The notes: generated from the letters alone by a model not told the origin. Shown: positions 42,516 through 52,275, counted from the first letter of the stretch. The stretch: DNA of 64,000 nucleotides from an uncultured Bacteroidales bacterium (GCA_900318445.1 ONKO01000010.1:81599-145598); one strand, 5' to 3'. Program-made: numbers and translations.

Positions 42516-43559
42516 ATGAAACAAACCGAACAGTTCAGTGTGGGCGGCTACGCCTTCACGCTGGAAAAAGACGCTTCTGCCGCACTTGAGGAGTATATCA
42601 ACGCCCTTGAGAAGCACTACCTGCCGCAGGAAGGGGGAAAGGAAATCATGGAAGGAATCGAGGAACGGGCCGCCGAACTCCTCCTGGACCAGTGCGGCCG
42701 CAACGGCGTAGTCACGCTCTCCCACGTGCAGCACGTCATCCACGTCATCGGCCGGCCGGAAAGGATAGAGGCCGATGACCCCGGCTCCCAGGAAGCGCAG
42801 CCCGGAGAGAACCCCCGGCACCTTTACCGGGACCTGGAGAACAAGCGCCTCGGAGGCGTGTGCGCAGGCCTTGCCGCCTACCTTCAGGTCGATGTCGTCA
42901 TCTTCCGCCTCGCCTTTGTGGTACTCAGCGTCCTGGGCCTTACGATTCCATCGGCCGGCGGTGCCTTTTTCATCACCTTCCCCTTCATCTACTGCATCCT
43001 GTGGGTCTGCATGCCCGCCGCCCGCACGGCACAGGAACGCTGGTCCATGCGCGGAACAAGCGTCACAGCCGACGAAATCAGCCGCAATATCCAGGCCGGG
43101 ATCGAGGAGATTGGCCAGACGGCCCGCGAAGTGGGCAACTCCGACTTCTTCCGTAAGTTTGGACGGCTCATTATGCTGGCCGTCGGAATCATCCTTCTCA
43201 TGGTGGGAACCTCGGGGCTGGCCTCCGTCTCCATCATCAGCCTCAACGGGCTCAGCAACATCGGCCTCACCTGGCAGATGATGGCCGATGAAATTGTGGA
43301 GGAACTTCCCATGCTGGCCGACTACCTGTCCCAGCCCTGGGTGATTGCCCTCACCGGCGCTGCCGTCCTGCTCCCCTTCGTGGGCATCCTGTATGGCGGC
43401 ATCCAGATGATTTTCAACTTCAAATCGCCCTCCTGGAAGCCCGGCCTGGTTATCTTTGTGCTCTGGCTCATGGTAGTGGTTGCGCTGGGCGTCACGCTCA
43501 CTGCCGGCATTATCACCTCCGGGTACTTCCACTTCGACGCAGACCTCATGGACTTCTAA
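42516..43559 (+). CDS. Larger PspC-domain membrane protein
   Basis: A 347-residue paralogue of the gene at 41619. It repeats the N-terminal module (FSVGGYAFTLEKDASAALEE, then IEERAAELLLDQCGRNGVVT) and the PspC domain (LYRDLENKRLGGVCAGLAAY). After residue about 205 it adds a region with three further helices (LIMLAVGIILLMVGTSGLAS, then WVIALTGAAVLLPFVGILYG and LVIFVLWLMVVVALGVTLTA). The first two genes of the cluster may supply a sensor and a regulator for it. Mechanism is inferred only from grouping. Confidence 0.88.
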   Translation: MKQTEQFSVGGYAFTLEKDASAALEEYINALEKHYLPQEGGKEIMEGIEERAAELLLDQCGRNGVVTLSHVQHVIHVIGRPERIEADDPGSQEAQPGENPRHLYRDLENKRLGGVCAGLAAYLQVDVVIFRLAFVVLSVLGLTIPSAGGAFFITFPFIYCILWVCMPAARTAQERWSMRGTSVTADEISRNIQAGIEEIGQTAREVGNSDFFRKFGRLIMLAVGIILLMVGTSGLASVSIISLNGLSNIGLTWQMMADEIVEELPMLADYLSQPWVIALTGAAVLLPFVGILYGGIQMIFNFKSPSWKPGLVIFVLWLMVVVALGVTLTAGIITSGYFHFDADLMDF

Positions 43560-43571
43560 ACTATATATGCT

Positions 43572-44204
43572 ATGGCTATCAAGATTAATCTGGAAGCAAC
43601 TGAAAACGAGCTTTTCTGCTCCTCCAAATGGTGGGGAGACCCCGACATGCCCGCCGACATGGAATACCCTACGGCCGTGGCCGAGGAAGACGGCGAAACC
43701 TTCGACTATCCCCTCACATTCGTGTGCCAGATAGACTGCGAAGACATCGCCCCCTTTGACCCGGAAGGAAAACTGCCGCACCACGGCATGTTCTACATCT
43801 TCGCAGGCCTGGACGAATACCTGGGCTACGACAGTCCCTGGCACAACGGCATCGGCCTGTGGGACCGCAAGCAGGTGGTGGTGAAGTACACCAAGACCAT
43901 CAACTTCGAGACCTTCCGCGCCGCACAGCTGGTAGACGATAACGACGAGCCGCTCACGCAGCCTGCCCTCCGGATGACCTTCGAGGCGTGCCCGGACAAC
44001 GCCGACTGCACCAAACTCCTGGGCATCCCGTTCTTCGAGGAAGTGGCGCGCGAAATGGAAGGCTGCGTGAACTTCCTGCAAATTGACTCCGACACCGCCG
44101 GCCTCCGTTTCTACGACGAGGGCATGCTCAACCTCCTGTACAAGGCCTCCGACTTCGAAGCCGGCAAATGGAAGCTGGTGAAAGGATACATGACTTCGTG
44201 CTAG
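43572..44204 (+). CDS. DUF1963 (YwqG-like) family protein
   Basis: This 210-residue soluble, acidic protein has features of the DUF1963/YwqG family: SKWWGDPDMPADMEYPTA near the start, FVCQIDCEDIAPFDPEGKLP near 55 and the MFYIFAGLDEYLGY strand. The C-terminal half has NFLQIDSDTAGLRFYDEGML, the usual conserved end. The function of the family is unknown. It follows the PspC cluster by 12 bases and may be read with it. Confidence 0.8.
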   Translation: MAIKINLEATENELFCSSKWWGDPDMPADMEYPTAVAEEDGETFDYPLTFVCQIDCEDIAPFDPEGKLPHHGMFYIFAGLDEYLGYDSPWHNGIGLWDRKQVVVKYTKTINFETFRAAQLVDDNDEPLTQPALRMTFEACPDNADCTKLLGIPFFEEVAREMEGCVNFLQIDSDTAGLRFYDEGMLNLLYKASDFEAGKWKLVKGYMTSC

Positions 44205-44241
44205 TTTTTCGCCCTCGGCCTAAATAATTAGTTATTAATGC

Positions 44242-44289
44242 TTTAGGTTTTTCTCTTTAGGCGGTTCGGCCTAAAGAGAAAAACCTAAA
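44242..44289. terminator. Hairpin, copy 3 of the dispersed terminator-like element
   Basis: TTTAGGTTTTTCTCTTTAGG plus C (44242-44262) pairs perfectly with 44269-44289 around GGTTCG. It lies between the convergent DUF1963 and fumarase genes, so it can stop transcription from both sides. Confidence 0.88.
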
Positions 44290-44324
44290 AAGTTAATAGC
44301 CAGCGAGTTGGCTGGCTAGCGAGA

Positions 44325-45953
44325 TTACAGGCCGATGGACTTGAAGAAGTCGTTGCCCTTGTCGTCCACGAGGATGAAGGCCGGGAAGTCCTCGACGGTG
44401 ATCTTCCAGATAGCTTCCATGCCCAGCTCGGGATATTCCACGCACTCGATGCTGCGGATGCTGCTCTGGGAGAGGACGGCAGCCACACCGCCGATGGTGC
44501 CCAGGTAGAAGCCGCCGTGCTTCTCGCAGGCGTCGGTGACCACCTTGGAACGGTTGCCCTTTGCGATCATGACGAGGGATGCGCCGTGATCCTGGAACTC
44601 ATCCACGTACGGGTCCATGCGGTTGGCCGTGGTGGGGCCCATGGAGCCGCAGGGGTATCCGGCGGGCGTCTTGGCCGGGCCGGCATACAGGATGGGATGG
44701 TTCTTGAAGTAGTCCGGCATCTCCTCACCGGCATCCAGGCGGGCCTTGAGCTTGGCGTGGGCGATGTCACGGGCCACGATAATGGTACCCTTCAGGTTCA
44801 CGCGCGTACCCACGGTGTACTTGGTGAGTTCTGCACGGACGGCGTCAATGCCCTTGTCAAGGTCTATCTCGATGCCCTTGGGGCCTTCGCCGGGACGGCA
44901 GAGTTCTGCAGGAATGAGGGAAGAAGGATTGTCATCCAGCTTCTCAATCCACACGCCGTCGGCGTTGATCTTGGACTTGATGTTGCGGTCTGCACTGCAG
45001 CTCACGCCCATGCCGATGGGGCAGCTGGCACCGTGACGGGGCAGACGCACTACGCGGATGTCGTGGGCCAGGTACTTGCCGCCGAACTGGGCGCCCAGGC
45101 CAATCTTCTGCGCCTCCTTCAGGAGCTTCTCTTCCAGGTCGATGTCACGGAAGGCACGGCCGGTCTCATCTCCGGTGGTGGGCAGGCTGTCGTAAAACTT
45201 GATGCTGGCGAGCTTGACCGTAAGGAGGTTCTTCTCGGCCGATGTTCCGCCGATGACAAAGGCAATGTGGTAGGGCGGGCAGGCTGCCGTTCCCAGGGAC
45301 TTCATCTTCTCCACCAGGAAGGGAATGAGGGTTCCTTCGTTCTGGATGGTAGCCTTGGTCATGGGGTAGAAGTAGGTCTTGTTGGCGCTGCCGCCGCCCT
45401 TTGCCACCATGATGAAGCGGTATTCGCTGCCGCGGGTGGCTTCGATATCGATCTGGGCCGGGAGGTTGCACTTGGTATTCACCTCATTGTACATATCCAG
45501 CGGAGCGTTCTGGCTGTAGCGGAGATTCTCCTTCGTGTAGGTATTGAAAACACCCAGGCTCAAGGCTTCCTCGTCCTCGAAGTCGGTCCAGACATGCTGG
45601 CCTTTCTCGCCATGGATGATGGCGGTACCCGTATCCTGGCAGAAGGGAAGGACGCCCTTCACGGCCGTCTCTGCGTTGCGCAGGAACTGCAGGGCCACAT
45701 ATTTGTCGTTGTCGGAAGCCTCGGGGTCCTTCAGGATAGCGGCCACCTGCTCGTTGTGGGCGCGGCGCAGCATGAACTGACAGTCGTGGAAAGACTGCTG
45801 GGCCACCAGCGTAAGGGCCTCCGGAGACACTTCCAGGAGGGTTTTATCTCCACAGGTGACTGTCTTCACCAGTTTCTCCGATCCCGGAATCTTGTAGTAT
45901 TCAGTGGTGTCTTCACCAAGCTGAAACATAGGTGCATATTTGAATTCTGCCAT
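44325..45953 (-). CDS. Fumarate hydratase class I (iron-sulfur)
   Basis: This 542-residue enzyme is a one-chain class I fumarase that hydrates fumarate to malate. Cluster-ligand regions are visible: [20 protein letters not shown] near residue 105, [20 protein letters not shown] near 310 and the C-terminal part with [20 protein letters not shown]. The N-terminal alpha and C-terminal beta domains are fused, as in FumA. It is the last gene of a leftward unit after ispH (6 bases). A tartrate dehydratase of the same fold cannot be wholly excluded, but the one-chain form favours fumarase. Confidence 0.92.
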   Translation of the reverse strand: MAEFKYAPMFQLGEDTTEYYKIPGSEKLVKTVTCGDKTLLEVSPEALTLVAQQSFHDCQFMLRRAHNEQVAAILKDPEASDNDKYVALQFLRNAETAVKGVLPFCQDTGTAIIHGEKGQHVWTDFEDEEALSLGVFNTYTKENLRYSQNAPLDMYNEVNTKCNLPAQIDIEATRGSEYRFIMVAKGGGSANKTYFYPMTKATIQNEGTLIPFLVEKMKSLGTAACPPYHIAFVIGGTSAEKNLLTVKLASIKFYDSLPTTGDETGRAFRDIDLEEKLLKEAQKIGLGAQFGGKYLAHDIRVVRLPRHGASCPIGMGVSCSADRNIKSKINADGVWIEKLDDNPSSLIPAELCRPGEGPKGIEIDLDKGIDAVRAELTKYTVGTRVNLKGTIIVARDIAHAKLKARLDAGEEMPDYFKNHPILYAGPAKTPAGYPCGSMGPTTANRMDPYVDEFQDHGASLVMIAKGNRSKVVTDACEKHGGFYLGTIGGVAAVLSQSSIRSIECVEYPELGMEAIWKITVEDFPAFILVDDKGNDFFKSIGL

Positions 45954-45959
45954 ATTGAT

Positions 45960-46838
45960 TTATAGTTGTAAGTTTCTAACAGTCGAGGCTACTTCCTCCA
46001 GCAGCCACTTGGGCGTGGAGGTGGCGCCGCATACGCCCACGCTCTGGCCCTCTGTAAACCAGGACGCGTCCAGGTCCCCTGCCCCACCGATGAGGTAGGT
46101 GCGTGGATTCACCCGGCGGCACAGGTCGCTGAGGACCTTGCCGTTGGAAGAAGAACGGCCAGACACAAACAGGATGACATCGTGCGAAGCGGCGAAAAAG
46201 GCCAGGCGTTCGTGGCGGGTGGCCACCTGGGCGCAGATGGTATCGTGTACGGTGAGCCGGGCGCCCCTTGCCTTCAGCATCTCGCAGATACTGGCGTACT
46301 CGGACGGGCTCTTGGTGGTCTGGGAGAAGATTTCAATGGGCTGCGAGAGGTCAATCTTGCCGGAGCGCAGGGCTTCTTCCAGCATGAGGACGTTCTCGAT
46401 TACCAGCGCATCTCCTTCCACCTGCCCCATGAGGCCCAGGACCTCGGCATGGCCCACACGTCCGAAAATGATGATTTGCCCACGGGACCCGTCCTTATGC
46501 AGGCGGGCGTAGGCCTCGCGGATCCTTCGCTGCAGCTGCAGCACCACGGGACAGGAACAGTCGATGACAGTGAGATGGCGGGCCGATGCCTCACGGTACG
46601 TGGAAGGCGGTTCTCCGTGGGCACGGATGAGGACGGTCTCCCCTTCCGGAACCTCCGAGAGCGATTCCACCGTGATGAGACCTCTCTCCCGAAGACGGGA
46701 AAGTTCTGCCTCATTGTGCACGATGGCACCCAGTGAATACAATGAATAACCCTCAGACAGGTATTCCTCGGCCTTTTTGATGGCGCGGATGACTCCTCCG
46801 CAAAAACCGGAGCCGGGGTCTATCTCTACTCTCAGCAT
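45960..46838 (-). CDS. ispH: 4-hydroxy-3-methylbut-2-enyl diphosphate reductase
   Basis: This 292-residue iron-sulfur enzyme is the last step of the MEP isoprenoid pathway. The three cluster cysteines lie in GSGFCGGVIRAIKKAEE (near 12), IDCSCPVVLQ (near 95) and VHDTICAQVATRHERLA (near 200), with the YSLGAIVHN segment and the QTTKSPSEY loop. It overlaps cmk by 7 bases, a pairing also found in other Bacteroidota. Length is normal. Confidence 0.96.
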   Translation of the reverse strand: MLRVEIDPGSGFCGGVIRAIKKAEEYLSEGYSLYSLGAIVHNEAELSRLRERGLITVESLSEVPEGETVLIRAHGEPPSTYREASARHLTVIDCSCPVVLQLQRRIREAYARLHKDGSRGQIIIFGRVGHAEVLGLMGQVEGDALVIENVLMLEEALRSGKIDLSQPIEIFSQTTKSPSEYASICEMLKARGARLTVHDTICAQVATRHERLAFFAASHDVILFVSGRSSSNGKVLSDLCRRVNPRTYLIGGAGDLDASWFTEGQSVGVCGATSTPKWLLEEVASTVRNLQL

Positions 46839-47545
46839 GACAGGCCCGGGCTATCCAGAATATTGAATTTTCCCTGCAGAAGACCCAGAATCCAGACCAA
46901 TTCCTCGTGGAGGGTCATGTGGGTGTTGTCCAGGACGTAGGCGTCCTCCGCCTGACGCAGCGGAGAGTTGGGCCGATGGGAATCCCGGTAGTCGCGGTCC
47001 CGGAGGTTGGCGGCCACCTCTTCCAGGGTGGTCTTCTCCCCCTTGAGAACCAGTTCGTCATAACGCCGGCGGGCGCGTACGCCTTCATCGGCCGTCATGA
47101 AAATCTTGAGCTGGGCATCGGGGAAAACGGTGGTGCCGATGTCCCGGCCGTCCATGATGACACGGCCGCCGGCGGCAAAGGCGTGGAGTTTGTCGTCCAC
47201 CCACGCGCGGATGGCAGGGACGGCGCTTACGGGACTCACGTACTGGGACACCTCCCAGCCGCGGATTTCCTTTTCTATGCAGCGGTCTCCGAGGAAAAGC
47301 TGTGTGGTACCGTCCACCCGGCGGAAGTGGAGGTCCAGCGGTTCCATCACCCGTACCGTCCCGGCCTCGTCAATCTTTCCGTCCCCGATGACACCGGCTT
47401 CGAGGCCGGCCAGCGTGACGCCACGGTACATGGCGCCGCTGTCAAGGTACAGGAAAGCGAACTCTGATGCCACCAGTTTGGCAAAAGTGCTCTTGCCGGT
47501 GGAAGAATAGCCGTCTACGGCAATGATGATGTCCGGGATGCTCAT
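46832..47545 (-). CDS. cmk: Cytidylate kinase
   Basis: This 237-residue kinase phosphorylates CMP and dCMP. The P-loop is AVDGYSSTGKSTFAKLVASE at about residues 9-28; YLDSGAMYRGVTLAGLEAG, GRVIMDGRDIGTTVFPDAQL and DRDYRDSHRPNSPLRQAEDA are the standard conserved blocks. It leads the unit cmk-ispH-fumarase. A minus-strand -7 box lies 22 bases upstream. Confidence 0.96.
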   Translation of the reverse strand: MSIPDIIIAVDGYSSTGKSTFAKLVASEFAFLYLDSGAMYRGVTLAGLEAGVIGDGKIDEAGTVRVMEPLDLHFRRVDGTTQLFLGDRCIEKEIRGWEVSQYVSPVSAVPAIRAWVDDKLHAFAAGGRVIMDGRDIGTTVFPDAQLKIFMTADEGVRARRRYDELVLKGEKTTLEEVAANLRDRDYRDSHRPNSPLRQAEDAYVLDNTHMTLHEELVWILGLLQGKFNILDSPGLSC

Positions 47546-47566
47546 AGAAAGGTTATGTTAAGCATA

Positions 47567-47585
47567 CAAATATAGATTATTTTTG
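47567..47585. promoter_or_regulatory. Divergent promoter boxes for cmk and the NtrC-type gene
   Basis: CAAATATA (47567-47574) is TATATTTG on the minus strand and serves cmk. TATTTTTG (47578-47585) on the plus strand serves the NtrC-type gene. The two boxes are only 3 bases apart, so the promoters must share flanking DNA. Confidence 0.55.
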
Positions 47586-47613
47586 CGATATTTGCATAAT
47601 AAAGTTATATGTC

Positions 47614-48762
47614 ATGAAAGTTCTGATAGTAGACGACGAGCGCGCCATCCGTTACTCCCTCAAGGAAATCCTGGAAATGGAAAATTACCAGGTAGAACTG
47701 GCCGAAAACGGCCTGGAAGGCCTGCAGAAGGCCCAGAAGGAAAAGTACGACGCCATTTTCTGCGACATCAAGATGCCCGAAATGGACGGCATCGAGCTGC
47801 TGGGGAAAATCATCGAGGAAGGCATTGAGTCGCCCGTTGTCATGGTGTCGGGCCATGCCGACATCAACATCGCAGTGGAATGCATCAAGAAAGGCGCCTT
47901 CGACTTCATCGAGAAGCCGCTGGACCTCAACCGCATCCTCATCACCCTGAAGAACGCCACTGACAAGGCCACCCTCGTCAAGGAGACCAAGATCCTCAAG
48001 AAGAAGATTTACGGCAACGAGATGATCGGCGAGTCCATATCCATCGCCCACCTCAAGGAAATGATCGGCAAGGTGGCGCCCACCCAGGCCAGCGTCCTCA
48101 TCACCGGCCCCAACGGCTCGGGCAAGGAACTGGTGGCCCAGGGCATCTACCAGCTCAGCGGCCGCTCCATGATGCCCTTCGTGGAGGTCAACTGTGCCGC
48201 CATTCCCTCGGAACTCATTGACAGCGAACTCTTCGGACACAAGAAAGGCTCCTTCACATCGGCCATCCGGGACCACAAGGGCAAATTTGAGCAGGCCGAT
48301 GGCGGCACCATCTTCCTGGACGAGATTGGAGACATGTCGCTCCCGGCCCAGGCCAAGGTGCTGCGCGTGCTGCAGGAGAAAAAGCTCACCCCCGTGGGCG
48401 GAGACAAGGAAATCACCGTGGACGTGCGCGTGATCGCCGCCACCAACAAGAACCTCCAGGAAGAGATTGCCAAGGGCAACTTCCGCGAAGACCTGTACCA
48501 CCGGCTCAGCGTCATCGTGCTCCGGGTACCTCCCCTCGACGACCGCAAGGAAGACATTCCCATCCTGGTGGAATACTTTGCCGAGAAAATCAGCAGCGAG
48601 AGCGGAAAACCCGTCACCCTGTTCTCCGACGAAGCCCTGCAGCTGCTCCAGGAGCACTCCTGGCCGGGCAACATCCGCGAACTCAGAAACGTGGTGGAGC
48701 GCCTCCTCATCCTGGGCGGCAACCCCGTCACGGCCCAGGACGTGAAAGATTACGTCTTCTAA
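47614..48762 (+). CDS. NtrC-type response regulator without DNA-binding domain
   Basis: A 382-residue protein with a receiver domain (VLIVDDERAIRYSLKEILEM, phospho-acceptor aspartate in IFCDIKMPEMDG near 52) and an AAA+ domain (Walker A ITGPNGSGKELVAQGIYQL near 165, Walker B GGTIFLDEIGDM near 230). It ends at NPVTAQDVKDYVF, right after the AAA+ lid, so the usual Fis-type HTH is missing. The sigma-54 contact loop, normally GAFTGA, reads GSFTSA, and Walker A has PNGSGK in place of ESGTGK. Activity on sigma-54 is therefore doubtful. The AsmA gene follows after 3 bases. Confidence 0.9.
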   Translation: MKVLIVDDERAIRYSLKEILEMENYQVELAENGLEGLQKAQKEKYDAIFCDIKMPEMDGIELLGKIIEEGIESPVVMVSGHADINIAVECIKKGAFDFIEKPLDLNRILITLKNATDKATLVKETKILKKKIYGNEMIGESISIAHLKEMIGKVAPTQASVLITGPNGSGKELVAQGIYQLSGRSMMPFVEVNCAAIPSELIDSELFGHKKGSFTSAIRDHKGKFEQADGGTIFLDEIGDMSLPAQAKVLRVLQEKKLTPVGGDKEITVDVRVIAATNKNLQEEIAKGNFREDLYHRLSVIVLRVPPLDDRKEDIPILVEYFAEKISSESGKPVTLFSDEALQLLQEHSWPGNIRELRNVVERLLILGGNPVTAQDVKDYVF

Positions 48763-48765
48763 GCC

Positions 48766-51700
48766 ATGAAGGCGGGCAAGGTCATACGCAATACCGTCAT
48801 CGGCATCCTCGCCCTGGTGCTGGTACTGCTTGTCACCCTCCAGGTCCTGCTGCGTCCCCAGGTGCTCACAAGGATTGTGAACCAGGTGGCGAAGGACTAT
48901 GTAGACGCGGACGTGAACTTCCGCGAGGTGAGGGCCCACGTCATCAAGAGCTTCCCGTACCTGAACCTGGACATCCGGGATTTCTCCGTCACATACCCGC
49001 ACAGCCGGTATGCCCGATACGACAGCCTCTACGCGGAGCCGGGGAACCGCCGCTTCAGCCTTCTCAGGGCCGGAAACGGGAAAGAAGGCACCGACACCCT
49101 GGCCGCTTTCCGGGAACTGACCATGGCGGTAGACTACATGGCCCTTCTGGGGCGCAAGGTCGTCCACGTGCACAAGCTGGAACTCTCCCGCCCCCGCATC
49201 TTCGCCCATTACTTTGACTCCACCGCCGCCAACTGGAACATCCTTCCGGCCATGGGCGGCGAGGCCCCCGCAGATACCGCCGTGAAGAAGGAGGGGAACA
49301 AGGCGCTGCCGGACATCATCCTGGACCGCATTGCCTTCACCGACCGTCCCCTCATCATCTTCACCAACCCCGCCGACACCCTCCACGGCATGTTCTCCAT
49401 GCGCCGGATGGAACTGGACGGACGGGTGGAATCGGCCCGCATACACCGCTCGAAGGCGCAGCTCGCCATTGACTCGCTGCGCATATCGGGACGGCTTCCT
49501 TCAGATACCCTGGCCCTGCGGCTTCACAGCCTCCGCGGCGCCGTGGACGAGCACCGCTTCTCCCTGGACGCCCAGGCCGAGGCCAGCCTCCGCACCAGCG
49601 AATACGGCCGCATGCGGCTTCCCATCCACCTGGATGTCCGGGCAGACCTTCCCCCGCACGGGAAAGGGGAGCTGGAGGTGCTCCTGAGCAGCCTCAACCT
49701 CAGTGTATCGGCCCTGAACCTCTCCGGAAAGGGAACTATTTTCAAGCATAAGGACGGCATCATGGACCTGGACCTCCAGGCCGGCATCAAAGACTGCCCG
49801 CTCGGAGAGATGGCGCGGGAATTCCAGGACAACGTTCCCGCCCTGAAGGAGTTGCCCACCCATGCCATCCTGGCCAGCCTCAGCGCCCGGGCACAGGGAC
49901 AGTACGGACAGGGGCACTGGCCCGACGTCAGCGTCAACCTCGAGAAACTGCTCATAGACGTGTGGGGCGCACAGCTCAGCGCCACGGCCAGCGTGAAGGA
50001 CGCCCTGGGGAAAGACCCGCTCATCACCCTTAAAGGAAAGCTCGACGCCCGCGTGGACTCCCTCGCCCGCGTCTTTGCCGGAGACCTCGGATACAGTGGA
50101 ACCGGAACGCTCGACGCCCGGCTGGACGGCCGCGCCCGGCTTTCCCAGCTTCGCATGGCTACCATCGGCAAGGCTTCCCTGAATGCCGATGTCGAGGCAC
50201 GCGATCTGGACATCCGCAACGCGCAGGACAGCCTGGAAGCCCGCATCCCCCTCTTTACCCTGAACCTCCAGACCAAGGGCAACGAGATAGACCGCAACCT
50301 TCGGAAGGGAGCGCGCGTACTGGCCCTGAAGGCCGATATCGACAGCCTGGACGCCTCCCTCAAGAATATGTTCGTCAGGGGCGGGCGGCTGCAGCTGCTG
50401 GCCCAGAACTCGGCCGATATCCTCAAGGGAGGAAAGGACCTTACCTCGATGATGGGTATCCTCAGGCTCGGGAGCCTTCGCATGAGGGACTCCGACGGCA
50501 TGGGGCTCACCCTGCAGGATAACACGGAAACCTTCCGTGTGGAGCCCGCTACCCGCGAACGGCCCACTCCGCGCCTGACGCTCCGCTCAAAGAGCAGCCG
50601 GCTCCGTGCCCGCATGGACGCCAACATGATGGGCGCACGAGACTTCAGCTTTGACCTCACGGCCACCCGCCATATCCGCCGCGTACCTAATCTGAGCCGC
50701 ATGAACCGTCGGCTGGATTCCCTCGCGCGCGTCTATCCGGGGGTTCCCCGGGATTCCCTGTTCCGGCGGGCGCTCCAGGAGCGTCTGGCTTCCCGGGAGA
50801 GAGACCCGTTCGCCCATGCCGACATCCAGATCAGCCTGTCCGACGCGATCCGCTCTTATGTGCGGGACTGGGATGTGCAGGGCAACATCGGCCTGGAGAG
50901 TGCCCGGCTGCGCATGCCGGCCTTCCCGCTGCAGACCATGATTCGGAACGCTAACGGTTCCTTTGACAACGACACGCTCAACCTCCGGAACATTACGCTC
51001 GAGGCCGGGGCGTCAGATTTGTCGGCCAATGCCCGCCTTACCGGACTCAGGCGCGCCATGCTGGGACGCGGCGCTTCGCTCCTGAAGCTTAACGCCAACG
51101 TCACCAGCAACTTCATCGACGCCAACGAGCTCATGCGCGGCTATGCCTATTACACCACCTACAAGCCTTCCAAGGCGCTTTCCCAGGCATCTGACGAAGC
51201 CGTAGAAGCGGCCGTAGACCTTGCGCAGCTGCCAGATACCGCCGTGCTGGAAAGCAAGCTCCTCATCATTCCCTCCAACCTGGACGTGAACTTCAGCCTG
51301 GAAGCATCCCGTATCAAGTACGACAGCCTGGATGTGAACTGGGCGGCGGCCGATATCGCCATGCGGGAGCGCACCCTCCAGATTACCAACGCCCTCGCCG
51401 CCTCCAACATGGGAGACCTTTACTTCGAGGGCTTCTATTCCACCCGGAACAAGGAAGAAATCAAAGCGGGCTTCGACCTCAACCTGGTGGACATCACAGC
51501 CGGAAAGGTCATTACCCTGTTCCCGGCCATCGACACCCTCATGCCGCTTCTCACCACCTTCCAGGGCAACCTGGACTGCGAGCTGGCGGCCACTACGGAC
51601 ATTGACACCCTCATGAATGTGGTGCTGCCTTCGGTAGACGGCATCATCCGCATCAGCGGCAAGGACCTGGGGCTCAAGGAAAGCCCGCAGCTTACGAGGA

Positions 51701-52275
51701 TTACCCGCCTCCTGATGTTCCGCAACAAGAAGGAGGCCCGCATTGCCAACATGTCGGTCACAGGCATTGTCCAGAACAACATCCTGGAGATTTTCCCCTT
51801 CGTGCTGGATGTAGACCGCTACCAGCTGGCCGCATCGGGCACGCAGCACCTGAGCCAGCAGTTCGACTACCACGTGTCGGTGATCAAGTCGCCGCTCATC
51901 CTCAAGTTCGGCCTCAACGTATGGGGAGAAGACTTCGACCATATCCGGTACGGCCTGGGCAAGGCCCGTTACCGCAGCCCCAACGTTCCGGTGTACACGC
52001 AGCAGCTCAACAACGTGCAGTACAACCTCATCGGCGCCATCCACAACATCTTTGACGCCGGTGTGGAGAAGGCGCTGGAAGAGAACCGCACCGGGCAGTA
52101 CTTCGGAGAAGTGGCCGGCGTAACGGGCGCTCCCGAGACCGGCAGCGTTTCGGAGGCTTCCCTTTCGGGCATGGAAACATTCCTGTCCGATGTCATGGAA
52201 CAGACCACCACCCGCCGCGAAGCCCTGAAGCAGGAAGTGATCCGTCTTGAGGCGCAGGCCTCCAAACAAGAATAA
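48766..52275 (+). CDS. Large AsmA-family envelope protein
   Basis: This 1169-residue protein has one N-terminal membrane helix (VIRNTVIGILALVLVLLVTL) and a long beta-rich body, the build of AsmA/TamB/YhdP-type bridge proteins that move or organise lipids between membranes. N-terminal AsmA features (VDADVNFREVRAHVIKSFPY, LNLDIRDFSVTYP) and a C-terminal AsmA_2-like part (LDVDRYQLAASGTQHLSQQF then HVSVIKSPLILKFGLNVWGE) are visible. The last 40 residues are acidic-helical. It lies 3 bases after the NtrC-type gene and 1 before prmA. A lipid-transport role is inferred from the family. Confidence 0.88.
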   Translation: MKAGKVIRNTVIGILALVLVLLVTLQVLLRPQVLTRIVNQVAKDYVDADVNFREVRAHVIKSFPYLNLDIRDFSVTYPHSRYARYDSLYAEPGNRRFSLLRAGNGKEGTDTLAAFRELTMAVDYMALLGRKVVHVHKLELSRPRIFAHYFDSTAANWNILPAMGGEAPADTAVKKEGNKALPDIILDRIAFTDRPLIIFTNPADTLHGMFSMRRMELDGRVESARIHRSKAQLAIDSLRISGRLPSDTLALRLHSLRGAVDEHRFSLDAQAEASLRTSEYGRMRLPIHLDVRADLPPHGKGELEVLLSSLNLSVSALNLSGKGTIFKHKDGIMDLDLQAGIKDCPLGEMAREFQDNVPALKELPTHAILASLSARAQGQYGQGHWPDVSVNLEKLLIDVWGAQLSATASVKDALGKDPLITLKGKLDARVDSLARVFAGDLGYSGTGTLDARLDGRARLSQLRMATIGKASLNADVEARDLDIRNAQDSLEARIPLFTLNLQTKGNEIDRNLRKGARVLALKADIDSLDASLKNMFVRGGRLQLLAQNSADILKGGKDLTSMMGILRLGSLRMRDSDGMGLTLQDNTETFRVEPATRERPTPRLTLRSKSSRLRARMDANMMGARDFSFDLTATRHIRRVPNLSRMNRRLDSLARVYPGVPRDSLFRRALQERLASRERDPFAHADIQISLSDAIRSYVRDWDVQGNIGLESARLRMPAFPLQTMIRNANGSFDNDTLNLRNITLEAGASDLSANARLTGLRRAMLGRGASLLKLNANVTSNFIDANELMRGYAYYTTYKPSKALSQASDEAVEAAVDLAQLPDTAVLESKLLIIPSNLDVNFSLEASRIKYDSLDVNWAAADIAMRERTLQITNALAASNMGDLYFEGFYSTRNKEEIKAGFDLNLVDITAGKVITLFPAIDTLMPLLTTFQGNLDCELAATTDIDTLMNVVLPSVDGIIRISGKDLGLKESPQLTRITRLLMFRNKKEARIANMSVTGIVQNNILEIFPFVLDVDRYQLAASGTQHLSQQFDYHVSVIKSPLILKFGLNVWGEDFDHIRYGLGKARYRSPNVPVYTQQLNNVQYNLIGAIHNIFDAGVEKALEENRTGQYFGEVAGVTGAPETGSVSEASLSGMETFLSDVMEQTTTRREALKQEVIRLEAQASKQE

